The position numbers and the translations under genes are program-made. DNA of 64,000 nucleotides from contig CAMVIT010000008.1 of NCBI GenBank assembly GCA_947167635.1, forward strand, positions 6,098 to 70,097, in the 5' to 3' direction. Shown piece after piece: positions 8,466-16,991 of the stretch; position 1 is the first letter of the stretch; each line of letters starts with the position of its first letter. This DNA is from F23-D06 sp947167635. GTDB taxonomy: Bacteria > Bacteroidota > Bacteroidia > Bacteroidales > WCHB1-69. The notes under the pieces are model-generated. The model had not been told where the DNA came from, did not search any database, and was given only the letters and a program-made list of their open reading frames with translations.

Positions 8466-10151
8466 ATGAACAGACATTCATTTTGTATATTGTTATCCGT
8501 GATTTTTTTCATCGTCTCTGCGACGGCACAAGAGTATGAGGCGACTTATCATCTGATTTCGAGATCTTACACCCTCAACGAGGATGGCAGCATGGATTAT
8601 CGTTATCGCAAGGAGCTTCAGCTTTTTACGACCGCCTCCTTCGATAAATACGGTGAGACATTTATTGTCTATAATCCAGAATATCAGACTCTGACAATTA
8701 ACGAAGCCTATACGGTGCGCAAGGACGGCAGTGTTGTGAAAACGCCTGAAAACGCTTTCAATCCCAGTTTGCCCTACTCTTGCACGGATTGTGAACGCTT
8801 CAATCCTTTGCGAGAGATGGTGGTGACCCACACGGCCTTGGAGTATGACGCAACAGTCGTGCTCGACTACACCATCCATACGCAACAACCCTTCTTGCCG
8901 TCGCTGATGGAACGTGTCGATCTGTATGAAGATGCTCCTGTGGACCACTATGAGATAGCTGTCACCGTGCCGAAGGACCTGAATTTATATCATAATCTAA
9001 ACTGGCAGAAGTACATGTCCCGGACACACGCGGTTGCAGATGCGGTGGAGTCCACGGAGGGCAATGTCCGCAAGTTGCAGTGGAAATTTGATAATTTGGA
9101 ACAGAAGACGGCCGAGAATTACTTGCCCCACAACGAGCTTCCCTATCTGATGTTCACCACATTCGATAGTCCCACCAGCTTCATGTCGGATTTCACTATG
9201 CAAAACGCCTTCATGCCGGCTCCCGCCAATTTGTACGATGCTGTTCTGAAGCCTATTATGGACAAAGACGTATCCCCTATGGAGAAGGTCATCGCGATTC
9301 GCGATTATGTGCATGACAATATCCATACCAATGCGCTTCCGATCCGATACATGGCATACGTCGTGGCATCGCCCTACATGGTGTGGACAACCAACTGCGG
9401 TACACCGGTGGAGAAGAACTTGCTTCTGGAGTCGATGCTGCGCACGGCAGGCTTCAATGCGCGTTTTGGTCTTCTATATAGCCATCTGATGGACAATCCG
9501 GAATCGCTTCTGCGCTTGGATATGGACGGCAAGCTCTTTTACATCTCCGCTGCGTCGAAAAGCCGGCTCTCCCTGGATGTGAGTCGTGCCAATGACAGCT
9601 TTATCGATAAAAATGGAAATGTGTTCAATTTCCAGCCGGAGAACCTTAAAGTGGAAAGGGAAGTGGAAGTGAATCTTACGAAATCGGAGGATAAGCTGGT
9701 TCCCGATGTGATGGTCAGGAATGCAGAGATTGTTTCACCAATGGAGCGTACGCTTCAGCAGAAGGGTAGTGGCTTGATTGCAGAAGTGGATCCTTTGACC
9801 GGTCGCTATTGCCAGCTTTTGTTACACGATGGCGACTATGGCACGGCGGTGCGGTCTGTCAACCTGCCGCGTCAGCGCAAGCATCCCGTGGCTGTTGTCC
9901 CGACAGAGGAACGTTACCTCTATGAGGTCTCTCTTCCCGCCGATGCAAAATGGATAGTGAGCCCGTATGAGTACAGCAAATCGTATCCGTTTGGCTCCGT
10001 CACGATCAAGGTCTCGGTGTCGGGCAACAAGTTGACGGTGTCCCGCCAGTTGAGGCTTACGGAGAGCGTGATTTCCCTGAAGGATTACAAGAAATTCCGC
10101 GATATGATGACGCGATGGGAAACACCCCATCCCTTTGTCATCCAATATTGA
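8466..10151 (+). CDS. DUF3857-type secreted protein with degenerate transglutaminase domain
   Basis: 561 residues from the ATG at 8466, which begins a signal peptide (MNRHSFCILLSVIFFIVSAT). Same order of domains as the preceding gene: DUF3857-like N-terminus, then a transglutaminase-like core. The nucleophile position may survive as the Cys in 'NCGTPVEKNLLLESMLRTAGF', but the Asp region reads 'LFYISAASKS' in place of 'LLDPTW', so a full triad is not evident. It is probably a diverged, possibly non-catalytic paralogue. 19-base gap from the upstream gene suggests cotranscription. Confidence 0.82.
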   Translation: MNRHSFCILLSVIFFIVSATAQEYEATYHLISRSYTLNEDGSMDYRYRKELQLFTTASFDKYGETFIVYNPEYQTLTINEAYTVRKDGSVVKTPENAFNPSLPYSCTDCERFNPLREMVVTHTALEYDATVVLDYTIHTQQPFLPSLMERVDLYEDAPVDHYEIAVTVPKDLNLYHNLNWQKYMSRTHAVADAVESTEGNVRKLQWKFDNLEQKTAENYLPHNELPYLMFTTFDSPTSFMSDFTMQNAFMPAPANLYDAVLKPIMDKDVSPMEKVIAIRDYVHDNIHTNALPIRYMAYVVASPYMVWTTNCGTPVEKNLLLESMLRTAGFNARFGLLYSHLMDNPESLLRLDMDGKLFYISAASKSRLSLDVSRANDSFIDKNGNVFNFQPENLKVEREVEVNLTKSEDKLVPDVMVRNAEIVSPMERTLQQKGSGLIAEVDPLTGRYCQLLLHDGDYGTAVRSVNLPRQRKHPVAVVPTEERYLYEVSLPADAKWIVSPYEYSKSYPFGSVTIKVSVSGNKLTVSRQLRLTESVISLKDYKKFRDMMTRWETPHPFVIQY

Positions 10152-10177
10152 TTGTTTGCATAAAGCATTGTTCCAAA

Positions 10178-12172
10178 ATGATAAAGAGCCCTGAACTTGT
10201 AAAGATAGACCCATATCTCAAGCCATACGCGGCGGCGCTGCAGAAACGGCGTCAGCGTGCGGTGCTTCGTGAACTGGAGTTCACCGACGGCAAGCGCCCG
10301 TTGTCCGACATGGCCAATGGTTACCTCTATTACGGCCTGCACCGCACCGAGAAGGGGTGGGTGTTCAGGGAAAAGGCCCCCAATGCTGTGCAGCTCTACC
10401 TGTATGGCGACTTTTCCCGCTGGCAGGTGAAGCCTGAATTCGCGCTCCACGCCCTCGGCAACGGCGACTGGGAGATTGAGTTGCCGGACTTTGCGTTGAA
10501 GCACGGGATGCTCTACAAGCTCTGGATGGTTTGGCGCTCCGGTGCCGACGAGCGCCTGCCCGCATACGCCACCCGAGTCGTGCAGGACGACACCACCAAA
10601 GTCTTCTGCGCCCAGGTGTGGGAGCCGGAAACACCCTACCCATGGCAACACGACGCGCCCGCGAAGGTCACGCACCCGCTCATATACGAGGCCCATGTGG
10701 GCATGTCTTCGCAAGAAGACAAGGTCGCCTCCTACTGGGAATTCAAGGAGAATGTTATCCCGAGAATCAAAAAACTGGGTTACAATATGATACAGCTGAT
10801 GGCCATCCAAGAGCATCCCTATTACGGCTCTTTCGGCTATCAGGTCTCCAACTTTTTCGCGCCCTCGTCGCGCTTCGGCACGCCCGAAGAGCTGAAGGAG
10901 CTCATCGACACGGCGCACCGTGAAGGCATCGCCGTGATCCTCGACATTGTCCATTCGCACTCCGTTTCCAATGAAAAAGAGGGGCTTTCCCTCTTCGACG
11001 GCAGCGACAACCTCTATTTCCACTCCGGCGAGCGCGGGCACCATCGCGTGTGGAACTCCCGCTGTTTCGACTACGGGAAGCAGGAAACGCTGCTGTTCCT
11101 CTTCGCAAACCTCAAGTATTGGCTGCAGGAGTTCCATTTTGACGGCTTCCGCTTCGATGGTGTCACCAGCATGTGCTACATGAACCACGGCTTGGGAGTG
11201 GACTTCTTGGAGTATGCGCAGTATTTTGATGACAATGTCGATGAGGACGCGGTTGCCTATCTGACAATGGCCAACAACTTGGTACACGGTCTCGCCCCGC
11301 AGGCGGTGACCATTGCCGAGGATGTGAGCGGCATGCCGGGTATGGCCTTCCCAACGGAACAGGGCGGCATAGGCTTCGACTTCCGCATGTCGATGGGCAT
11401 CGCCGACTATTGGACCAAGACGGTCAAGACACTCTCCGACGAACAGTGGGGGATGGGTGACATCTATTTCCGGATGACCGACAAACGTCGTGAAGAGCAA
11501 ACCATAAGCTATGTGGAGTGCCACGACCAGGCGTTGGTGGGCGACAAGACGCTCATCTTCCGCATGATCGACAGCAAAATGTACACGGCCATGTCGGTTC
11601 TTACACCAGACATGACGGTGGACCGCGGCATTGCCCTGCACAAGATGATCCGATTGGTGACGCTGACCCTGGCATCAGGCGGCTATCTCAATTTCATGGG
11701 CAACGAGTTCGGACACCCCGAGTGGATTGACTTCCCCCGCGAGGGCAACGGCTGGTCGTGCCACTACGCCCGCCGCCAATGGAACCTCGCCGACGATGAG
11801 TTGCTCAAGTATGCAGGACTCAACCGCTTCGATGCCGACATGATACACCTCGTGAAGCGCGAGAATCTCCTCGACTACCAACCCGAGAAGTGCTGCGACA
11901 ACAACGGAGACCTGATCTTGGCCTATCATCGCGGGCCTTGTTTGTTTGTCTTCAACTTCAATCCCGCGAAATCTTTCACCGATTATGAAATAACTTGCAA
12001 AAAAGGCCGTTATACCATTTGCTTGGACAGCGATTCGCCCAAGTACAACGGTTTTGGTAACATCGACGAGACGACCGAGTACTGCGCCACTACACGAGCA
12101 GGCCTCCCGCGAGTGAAGCTCTACCTGCCCAGCCGCAGCGCCATCGTCCTGAAAAATCTGGATAGTAAATAA
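10178..12172 (+). CDS. glgB: 1,4-alpha-glucan branching enzyme (GH13, eukaryotic-like subfamily)
   Basis: 664 residues from the ATG at 10178; an upstream in-frame ATG (10115) lies inside the previous gene. It creates alpha-1,6 branches in glycogen. An N-terminal CBM48-type domain (about 60-150, 'WVFREKAPNAVQLYLYGDF') is followed by the GH13 barrel with 'DIVHSH', the nucleophile Asp327 in 'GFRFDGVTSM', acid/base Glu381 in 'IAEDVSGMP' and 'ECHDQALVGDK' with the third carboxylate, then a C-terminal beta domain. Length and motifs resemble the eukaryotic-type branching enzymes more than the longer proteobacterial GlgB. No other glycogen gene is adjacent. Confidence 0.93.
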   Translation: MIKSPELVKIDPYLKPYAAALQKRRQRAVLRELEFTDGKRPLSDMANGYLYYGLHRTEKGWVFREKAPNAVQLYLYGDFSRWQVKPEFALHALGNGDWEIELPDFALKHGMLYKLWMVWRSGADERLPAYATRVVQDDTTKVFCAQVWEPETPYPWQHDAPAKVTHPLIYEAHVGMSSQEDKVASYWEFKENVIPRIKKLGYNMIQLMAIQEHPYYGSFGYQVSNFFAPSSRFGTPEELKELIDTAHREGIAVILDIVHSHSVSNEKEGLSLFDGSDNLYFHSGERGHHRVWNSRCFDYGKQETLLFLFANLKYWLQEFHFDGFRFDGVTSMCYMNHGLGVDFLEYAQYFDDNVDEDAVAYLTMANNLVHGLAPQAVTIAEDVSGMPGMAFPTEQGGIGFDFRMSMGIADYWTKTVKTLSDEQWGMGDIYFRMTDKRREEQTISYVECHDQALVGDKTLIFRMIDSKMYTAMSVLTPDMTVDRGIALHKMIRLVTLTLASGGYLNFMGNEFGHPEWIDFPREGNGWSCHYARRQWNLADDELLKYAGLNRFDADMIHLVKRENLLDYQPEKCCDNNGDLILAYHRGPCLFVFNFNPAKSFTDYEITCKKGRYTICLDSDSPKYNGFGNIDETTEYCATTRAGLPRVKLYLPSRSAIVLKNLDSK

Positions 12173-12181
12173 ACGACGAAA

Positions 12182-13219
12182 ATGAAACGAATACTCATCT
12201 TGATAGGCTGTCTCTTCGCCATCTCATTGTATGGCCAGGACACCGCGAACATTAACAAGACCGATGCCCAGGGCAGAAAACAGGGCGTATGGAAAAAATA
12301 TGAGAAGGGCAAACTGGTCTATGAAGGCCAGTTCAAGGACAATGTGCCCTACGGCACCTTCCAGTATTACCATGCCAACGGCAAGCTCAAGAGCACCACT
12401 GAGTTTGTGCAAGGCGTTCACAAAGTGAAGACGGTCATCTATCATGAAAACGGCCATAAGGCATCCGAAGGCGTTTTCATAGACCAAAAGAAAGACGGTG
12501 TTTGGCGTTATTATGCCAACAATGACCAGCTGATCACAGTGGAGGAGTATGTGCAGGGCAAGCGCTCTGGCACATGGCAGGTCTTTTCCAAGGAGACCGG
12601 CAATTTGTTGGAAGAGACGCACTATTTGAACGACCGGCTCAATGGTGTCTATAAAACTTTTTACACGGACGGGACGGTGAGCCTGGAGGAGAACTATCTG
12701 GAAGGCAAGCGCAATGGACGTTCCACCGCCTATTTCCCCAAGGGGAAGATTTCTGTCACAGGAGATTATCTGAAGGGTAAGCGCATTGGAAGTTGGGAAT
12801 TTTACGATGCGAGCGGCAAACACAGATCCACGATGGAGTATGCAGAAAACGGCACGTCCAAGACATACGTTTATTTGTACAACAATGGATATGGCCAGAA
12901 AATAAACCAAGACATTATCGCCTATTTTCTCAAGTCGGGGGAGAAGGCGGTGGCGGTCCTGCGCGATGGCAAACGGTTGCCGATGAGCGAGTCGTTGGAG
13001 GAGATCGCCATCTGGGCCGACTTCATGGTTTTCACTCGCATTGCGCCCAGCGTGATTGCTGCCACCGATGCCATTGTGGGCTACAAGGAGGTGGAGGGCG
13101 CCGCCAATGATGCCATCATCATCAAGCTAAAACCCTCGCCGGGCGAAGATATCTACTCCGAGGGCGATGAGGCCAAGATGGTCAAAGCCCTTTTTAACAC
13201 TGAGAAACCAAAAGAATAA
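12182..13219 (+). CDS. secreted MORN-variant repeat protein
   Basis: 345 residues with a signal peptide (MKRILILIGCLFAISLYG). Residues about 28-215 hold some eight repeats of about 22-24 residues with the pattern G-x-W-x-x-Y/F ... G-x-L-x-x-x-x-Y/F, the MORN variant also seen in YwqK-type proteins. The C-terminal ~110 residues are not recognised. Function unknown; repeats of this kind are structural and may mediate binding at the cell surface. The name 'toxin-antitoxin YwqK' given to similar repeats in databases is not supported here, since no toxin gene is beside it. Nine bases separate it from glgB. Confidence 0.8.
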   Translation: MKRILILIGCLFAISLYGQDTANINKTDAQGRKQGVWKKYEKGKLVYEGQFKDNVPYGTFQYYHANGKLKSTTEFVQGVHKVKTVIYHENGHKASEGVFIDQKKDGVWRYYANNDQLITVEEYVQGKRSGTWQVFSKETGNLLEETHYLNDRLNGVYKTFYTDGTVSLEENYLEGKRNGRSTAYFPKGKISVTGDYLKGKRIGSWEFYDASGKHRSTMEYAENGTSKTYVYLYNNGYGQKINQDIIAYFLKSGEKAVAVLRDGKRLPMSESLEEIAIWADFMVFTRIAPSVIAATDAIVGYKEVEGAANDAIIIKLKPSPGEDIYSEGDEAKMVKALFNTEKPKE

Positions 13220-13253
13220 CCAATCATCGGCGTGATGCCGAAAAAACTGTTTT

Positions 13254-14333
13254 ATGAAGAAGATTGTTGCACTTTTCGGGGCAATAGTATTGTCCATGTC
13301 TGTCTTTGCACAGACAGAATATACGTTCACGACCTATCGCAATGTGGTGAACAACGGCTATGATTTCTGGATCTCCACACCGGATGATTATGCGGTGAAA
13401 AAGAGTGAGATGCCCGTTATACTGTTCCTTCACGGGCACAGCCTCTGCGGTACCGACCTGAACCGTGTGCGCAAGTACGGCTGCTTGGATGCCATCTCGA
13501 TGGGGCGCGACATCGACGCCTTGATCATCGCCCCGCAGAACCCCGGCGGCCCATGGAACCCTGACAAGCTGATGAATGTGCTGAATTGGGTGAAGGCTCG
13601 TTTCGAGATGGACACCGACCGCGTCTATGTCATCGGCATGAGCCAGGGCGGTTATGGCACCTTCGACCTCGTGTCGGCCTATCCCGAGCCGTTCGCGGCT
13701 GCCATGGCCCTCTGCGGCGGAAAGTCAAGAGGCGATGTGTGTGGACTCAATACATTGCCGTTCTGGATTTTACATGGCACTGCCGACAACGCCGTGCCCC
13801 TCAGCCAGTCGCAGATTGTCGTGGATGCCATGAAAAAGTGCGGCTCCACGCATCTGCTTCGTTTTGACAAACTCAACGGGTACAATCATTCTCAATTGGC
13901 CAAAGTGTTCTATGTGTCGGAAACTTACGAATGGCTGCTGAGTCACAACCGTAAGGTGAAGAAAGTCAACAAGGATGTGAAAATCACGACGGAAACGCTG
14001 AGCAAGGCCTATCAGGACATTGACAGAAATTCCAACAAAATCATTGTGCGCGACAATGGCCGCAATGTGCCCGATCCGATGGAGGGTAGGGGGGAGACCG
14101 TGACCGCCCAGGACTCATTGGCGAAGATTGCGAACGAGGTGGTGCAGCCCGCGCCCAAGGCCAAGCCCGCTCCTGCTCCGGCCAAGAAGCCGACCGTTCA
14201 TGTTGTCAAGAAGGGCGACACACTTTCGGCTATCGCCCGCAAATACCACACGACTGTGGCAAAGTTGTGCAAAATCAACCATATCAAGGAGACGAGCATC
14301 CTTTCGTTGGGCCAGCGCATCAAGGTGCGGTAG
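13254..14333 (+). CDS. secreted alpha/beta hydrolase with C-terminal LysM domain
   Basis: 359 residues with signal peptide (MKKIVALFGAIVLSMSVFA). Residues about 25-230 form an esterase/PHB-depolymerase-like alpha/beta hydrolase: 'LFLHGHSLCG' oxyanion loop, Ser130 in 'GMSQGG', Asp178 in 'HGTADNAVP' and His212 in 'NHSQL'. After a linker rich in Lys/Pro/Ala (about 290-313) comes a LysM peptidoglycan-binding domain (about 315-359, 'VKKGDTLSAIARKYHTT'). The combination suggests an esterase tethered to the cell wall or murein, perhaps deacetylating or de-esterifying envelope or dietary glycan; substrate unknown. Its 3' end overlaps the converging transporter gene by 14 bases. Confidence 0.85.
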   Translation: MKKIVALFGAIVLSMSVFAQTEYTFTTYRNVVNNGYDFWISTPDDYAVKKSEMPVILFLHGHSLCGTDLNRVRKYGCLDAISMGRDIDALIIAPQNPGGPWNPDKLMNVLNWVKARFEMDTDRVYVIGMSQGGYGTFDLVSAYPEPFAAAMALCGGKSRGDVCGLNTLPFWILHGTADNAVPLSQSQIVVDAMKKCGSTHLLRFDKLNGYNHSQLAKVFYVSETYEWLLSHNRKVKKVNKDVKITTETLSKAYQDIDRNSNKIIVRDNGRNVPDPMEGRGETVTAQDSLAKIANEVVQPAPKAKPAPAPAKKPTVHVVKKGDTLSAIARKYHTTVAKLCKINHIKETSILSLGQRIKVR

Positions 14334-15219
14334 TCGTTTTCCGCAATTGGCTGAGCACCACACCGGCAATTACAATGAAAATACCGAGGATCTTCCGGGA
14401 GGTCAGCGCCTCCTGTCCCAACATGGCGGCCCCGCAGATGGTGACGATGGGGATGGCGTTGGTGAACACCGTCAGTTTGGTGATGGAAATCTGCTTCGCG
14501 GCGTAGGAATAAAGCATGTAGGCTCCGGCGGAACAGAGCACGGCCAAACAGACCAGGCAGAAGATCGCGTTGGCACTCCAGATGATTTCGCCCCATTGAC
14601 GGAGGTCGAAGATGCACACAAACGGCAAATAGAAAGGAATGGCCAGAAGGTTCTGGTAGGTGGTGATGGTGATAGGACTGTATTCTTTGACCAAGCGTGC
14701 AAGCAGCACACTGTAACCGCATGCTGCCAACAGCGCCAATAAAAGCCAGAGCAATCCCTTGACGTTGAATATGATGTTGCTGTCCGGCCCGAAAGTCATG
14801 ACGGCAATGCCGAAAATGGATATGACGGCACCCAACAACAGTCTCCAGGATAACGGTTCGTTTTCGGCGAAATACATCGTGACAGACACGACAATGGGGA
14901 TGAGCGCGATGATGACCGATGCAAAGGAGGGAGAAACCTGTTGCAAACCGAAATCCTCACCGATAAAATAGAGGAAGGGCTCGAAAAAGGCCAACCACAG
15001 AAATTTCTTCCAGTCGCCTTTGCGCACCTTCTCCAGTTTACCTTGTATTTTGAAAAGGGTGACAAAAATGACGGAGGCGAGGAAGAGTCGGAAAAAAACG
15101 ATGGTGAAGACGGGGAAGCCGGCGTTGAGCAGCTGTTTGCTCCATACAAAGCTGAATCCCCAAAAGAGCATGGAAAAAGAGATGGCAATATAGCCCTTGA
15201 GTGTTTTGTCTTGAGTCAT
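14320..15219 (-). CDS. EamA-family drug/metabolite transporter (DMT superfamily)
   Basis: 299 residues with ten predicted membrane helices arranged as two EamA repeats ('FSMLFWGFSFVWSKQLL' opening the first; 'ALLAACGYSVLLARLVKEYSPI' the second). Members export small metabolites or amino acids across the inner membrane; the substrate cannot be told. The last codons overlap the end of the converging hydrolase gene. Confidence 0.9.
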   Translation of the reverse strand: MTQDKTLKGYIAISFSMLFWGFSFVWSKQLLNAGFPVFTIVFFRLFLASVIFVTLFKIQGKLEKVRKGDWKKFLWLAFFEPFLYFIGEDFGLQQVSPSFASVIIALIPIVVSVTMYFAENEPLSWRLLLGAVISIFGIAVMTFGPDSNIIFNVKGLLWLLLALLAACGYSVLLARLVKEYSPITITTYQNLLAIPFYLPFVCIFDLRQWGEIIWSANAIFCLVCLAVLCSAGAYMLYSYAAKQISITKLTVFTNAIPIVTICGAAMLGQEALTSRKILGIFIVIAGVVLSQLRKTTTAP

Positions 15220-15231
15220 GGAGTGCGGGAA

Positions 15232-15906
15232 TTAAAAGACGGGTTCGGGTAGAGTGCCCTCATCGGAATGCTCGAGAGTCAAGACGGCAGCAGTGGCAAC
15301 TTCGGCAAGTTGCAACGGATGGGCTTGGTCTGTTTCGATGCGTTCAGCCTGTTTGTTGTCTTGAATGTTTACTTTAGATTCTGAGTTTATATTACTGTAA
15401 ACCACAATGATGTATTTGTATTTGCCATCCTTGAGCAATCGCTCGGCTTCGGCGTTTGCGGAATGGCCATGGATGTTGGTGTCGCTTATCAGGATGGGGG
15501 TGTTGGAGTTGTCGAAGAACTCGACGACCGTTTGTGCCACCTCGTCCAGATGGGGGGTGTCGTGGGATATGATGAAGACGGCATTGTCGCGGAAGGGGGC
15601 GATGTTGGCCTCCTCGATGGCTTGGTTGGCGGCCACGATGAGCGCCATCTCGGTGCGGGTGTAGCCATCGCTCCCGAACTCGGTCAGCGCCTCGAAGGAG
15701 TTGCGAAGATGGGTGTCGTCCACCTTGACGAGGTGGTCGAAATCAACGCCCGCAAGCTTGTTGTCCTGACGAGCCTGGGCCCATTCGCTCATGGCTTTGC
15801 AGGCGGCATCGGCATTGAATCCCGTCGGGGTGACACCTCCCCGTCCGATGAGGATGGCCTGGGATTGCGGCGGGGTTTTGCGGCCGGTATCTTTATGTTT
15901 TGTCAT
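15232..15906 (-). CDS. hypothetical protein, possible truncated ketosynthase/thiolase-fold domain
   Basis: 224 residues, no signal peptide or membrane segment. Parts resemble the N-terminal half of beta-ketoacyl synthases: 'GGVTPTGFNADAACKAM' and 'YTRTEMALIVAANQAIEEANI' mirror the ketosynthase start and the 'DR.t.lAl.Aa..Al.dAg' helix. However the protein ends where the catalytic Cys half should begin and no Cys-His-His triad is present. It could be a stand-alone thiolase-fold protein or something else; I do not recognise it with certainty. Twelve bases upstream of the DMT transporter start, so probably cotranscribed. Confidence 0.6.
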   Translation of the reverse strand: MTKHKDTGRKTPPQSQAILIGRGGVTPTGFNADAACKAMSEWAQARQDNKLAGVDFDHLVKVDDTHLRNSFEALTEFGSDGYTRTEMALIVAANQAIEEANIAPFRDNAVFIISHDTPHLDEVAQTVVEFFDNSNTPILISDTNIHGHSANAEAERLLKDGKYKYIIVVYSNINSESKVNIQDNKQAERIETDQAHPLQLAEVATAAVLTLEHSDEGTLPEPVF

Positions 15907-16082
15907 TTTCGTGTGGTGTGTTATAAGTAATCTGCTTTAGTATGTTATTGTTTTTCAAAATTTTACTTTAAATAATAAAATGATTTCCTGAAAAAATTCA
16001 AGGATGCAAAAATAAAAAAAGGGAATTATATACTTGATGGCACAAATCAGATTTTCTTCATCTTTTTTTTATTTGGGCGTGC

Positions 16083-16140
16083 CGGCGCGGCGGCGGAAAT
16101 TACGTCACATCTTCATACGCAATCCAATGCCGCCGCGCCG
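16083..16140. repeat. 12-bp inverted repeat, GC-only arms
   Basis: Arms CGGCGCGGCGGC (16083-16094) and GCCGCCGCGCCG (16129-16140) are perfect reverse complements around a 34-base loop. No T-run follows, so a simple terminator is unlikely. Confidence 0.7.
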
Positions 16141-16156
16141 TCGGGCTTTCCGCTCT

Positions 16157-16253
16157 AATGATTTTGGCTTAGAAGCCACCACCATTCCGTGAGACGCGAA
16201 GCGTCAAGCGGCACCTCCATCTCGCCAGGGAACGCATTCCCGCCAAAATCATT
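16157..16253. repeat. 12-bp inverted repeat with 73-bp spacer
   Basis: AATGATTTTGGC (16157-16168) and GCCAAAATCATT (16242-16253) are perfect reverse complements. The interior contains a smaller hairpin (GACGC-GAA-GCGTC near 16193). The layout resembles terminal inverted repeats of a very small non-coding element. Confidence 0.6.
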
Positions 16254-16412
16254 CCCGCTTCAATCCCTCACGCAGGCTCGTCGAACCCCACACCCGTTTC
16301 GCGGCGAGCAACGCACAACCTCGTCTCAAACTTCTCCCGCGCCGCGATTTTCCCGCGCACGCATCCCTCCCAGGGGTTGCAGCGCTCGTTCCTCACGCTT
16401 TAACCCCTGGCT

Positions 16413-16460
16413 ACCAAGCTCTTGCCCCTTACGGGGCTGCTCAAGGAAAACTATAAACTA
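16413..16460 (+). repeat. dispersed hairpin repeat, copy A
   Basis: ACCAAGCTCTTGCCCC-TTAC-GGGGC followed by TGCTCAAGGAAAACTAT. The GCCCC/GGGGC hairpin (16424-16437) and flanks recur at 16490-16516 (reverse), 31349-31395 and 40619-40652. Confidence 0.7.
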
Positions 16461-16489
16461 TTATCTCTTAACTCTAAACTATTAACGTT

Positions 16490-16516
16490 GTCCCGGTAGG
16501 GACAAAAGCTCGGTAG
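16490..16516 (-). repeat. dispersed hairpin repeat, copy B (reverse orientation)
   Basis: Reverse complement reads TCTACCGAGCTTTTGTCCC-TACC-GGGAC, matching copy C at 31349 closely. It faces copy A 30 bases away, making a larger inverted pair. Confidence 0.65.
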
Positions 16517-16888
16517 AAACGGGGGCGTATGCAGCCCACCCGCGGTGCGGGACACAGATGCGCAGACGGAGATATGCTTCTCACCGCGGAATGGTGGAGG
16601 CAACCGAAGACGGGGAGACGGCCTGTTATTGCAATTCGTCTCCATGATTTATCTCCACCGCATCCATGGCCTCGTGTCTCCTTTTCGCGGCATCCAAGAA
16701 GCATAAAACTTGCTCACCGCGAAAGGGAGGCGTTGGAAAAGTGTATTGTTTATCCCGGCCCGGTGCCATCATGTATATAACTGTCTAAAAAATAGAAAAT
16801 GACAGAAGGGGCCGGAAAACAGGATATAAGCGCATCTGGCAAAGTATGGGGGAGGTTAGAAAAAAACTGTGTGTTTCAAAAAAAAGGT

Positions 16889-16896
16889 TACTTTTG
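16889..16896 (+). promoter_or_regulatory. -7 promoter motif of the large secreted protein gene
   Basis: TACTTTTG, exact match to TAnnTTTG, about 95 bases before the ATG at 16992, leaving a long untranslated leader. Confidence 0.5.
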
Positions 16897-16991
16897 CACT
16901 CTTTATCAAAAGTTGCATAAGTAATCTGTTTTGCTATGCATCTTTTTGAAAAAGAGATGTTTAATTCGATAATTCATAAATAAACACAAAT

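Larger units (their letters stand above)
15907..16991. other. 1.1-kb gene-free region rich in palindromes
   Basis: No convincing gene. The first ~150 bases are AT-rich. From about 16080 to 16530 it is GC-rich with perfect inverted repeats: 16083-16094 with 16129-16140 (12 bp), 16157-16168 with 16242-16253 (12 bp) and 16370-16378 with 16402-16410 (9 bp), followed by two oppositely oriented copies of a dispersed hairpin repeat (16413-16460 and 16490-16516). From 16530 to 16850 I see no clear feature. A -7 promoter motif for the next gene sits at 16889-16896. Short frames in this stretch are compositionally like repeat DNA. Confidence 0.6.

Noticed and set aside
10085..11641. 518-codon minus-strand open frame
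   Set aside because: Lies entirely antisense to the branching enzyme gene, which has all its catalytic motifs; a by-product of GC-rich third positions.
16189..16780. Short plus-strand frames in the gene-free gap
   Set aside because: They cross palindromic repeats, have no start context and encode Arg/Pro/Ser-rich sequence typical of translated repeat DNA.
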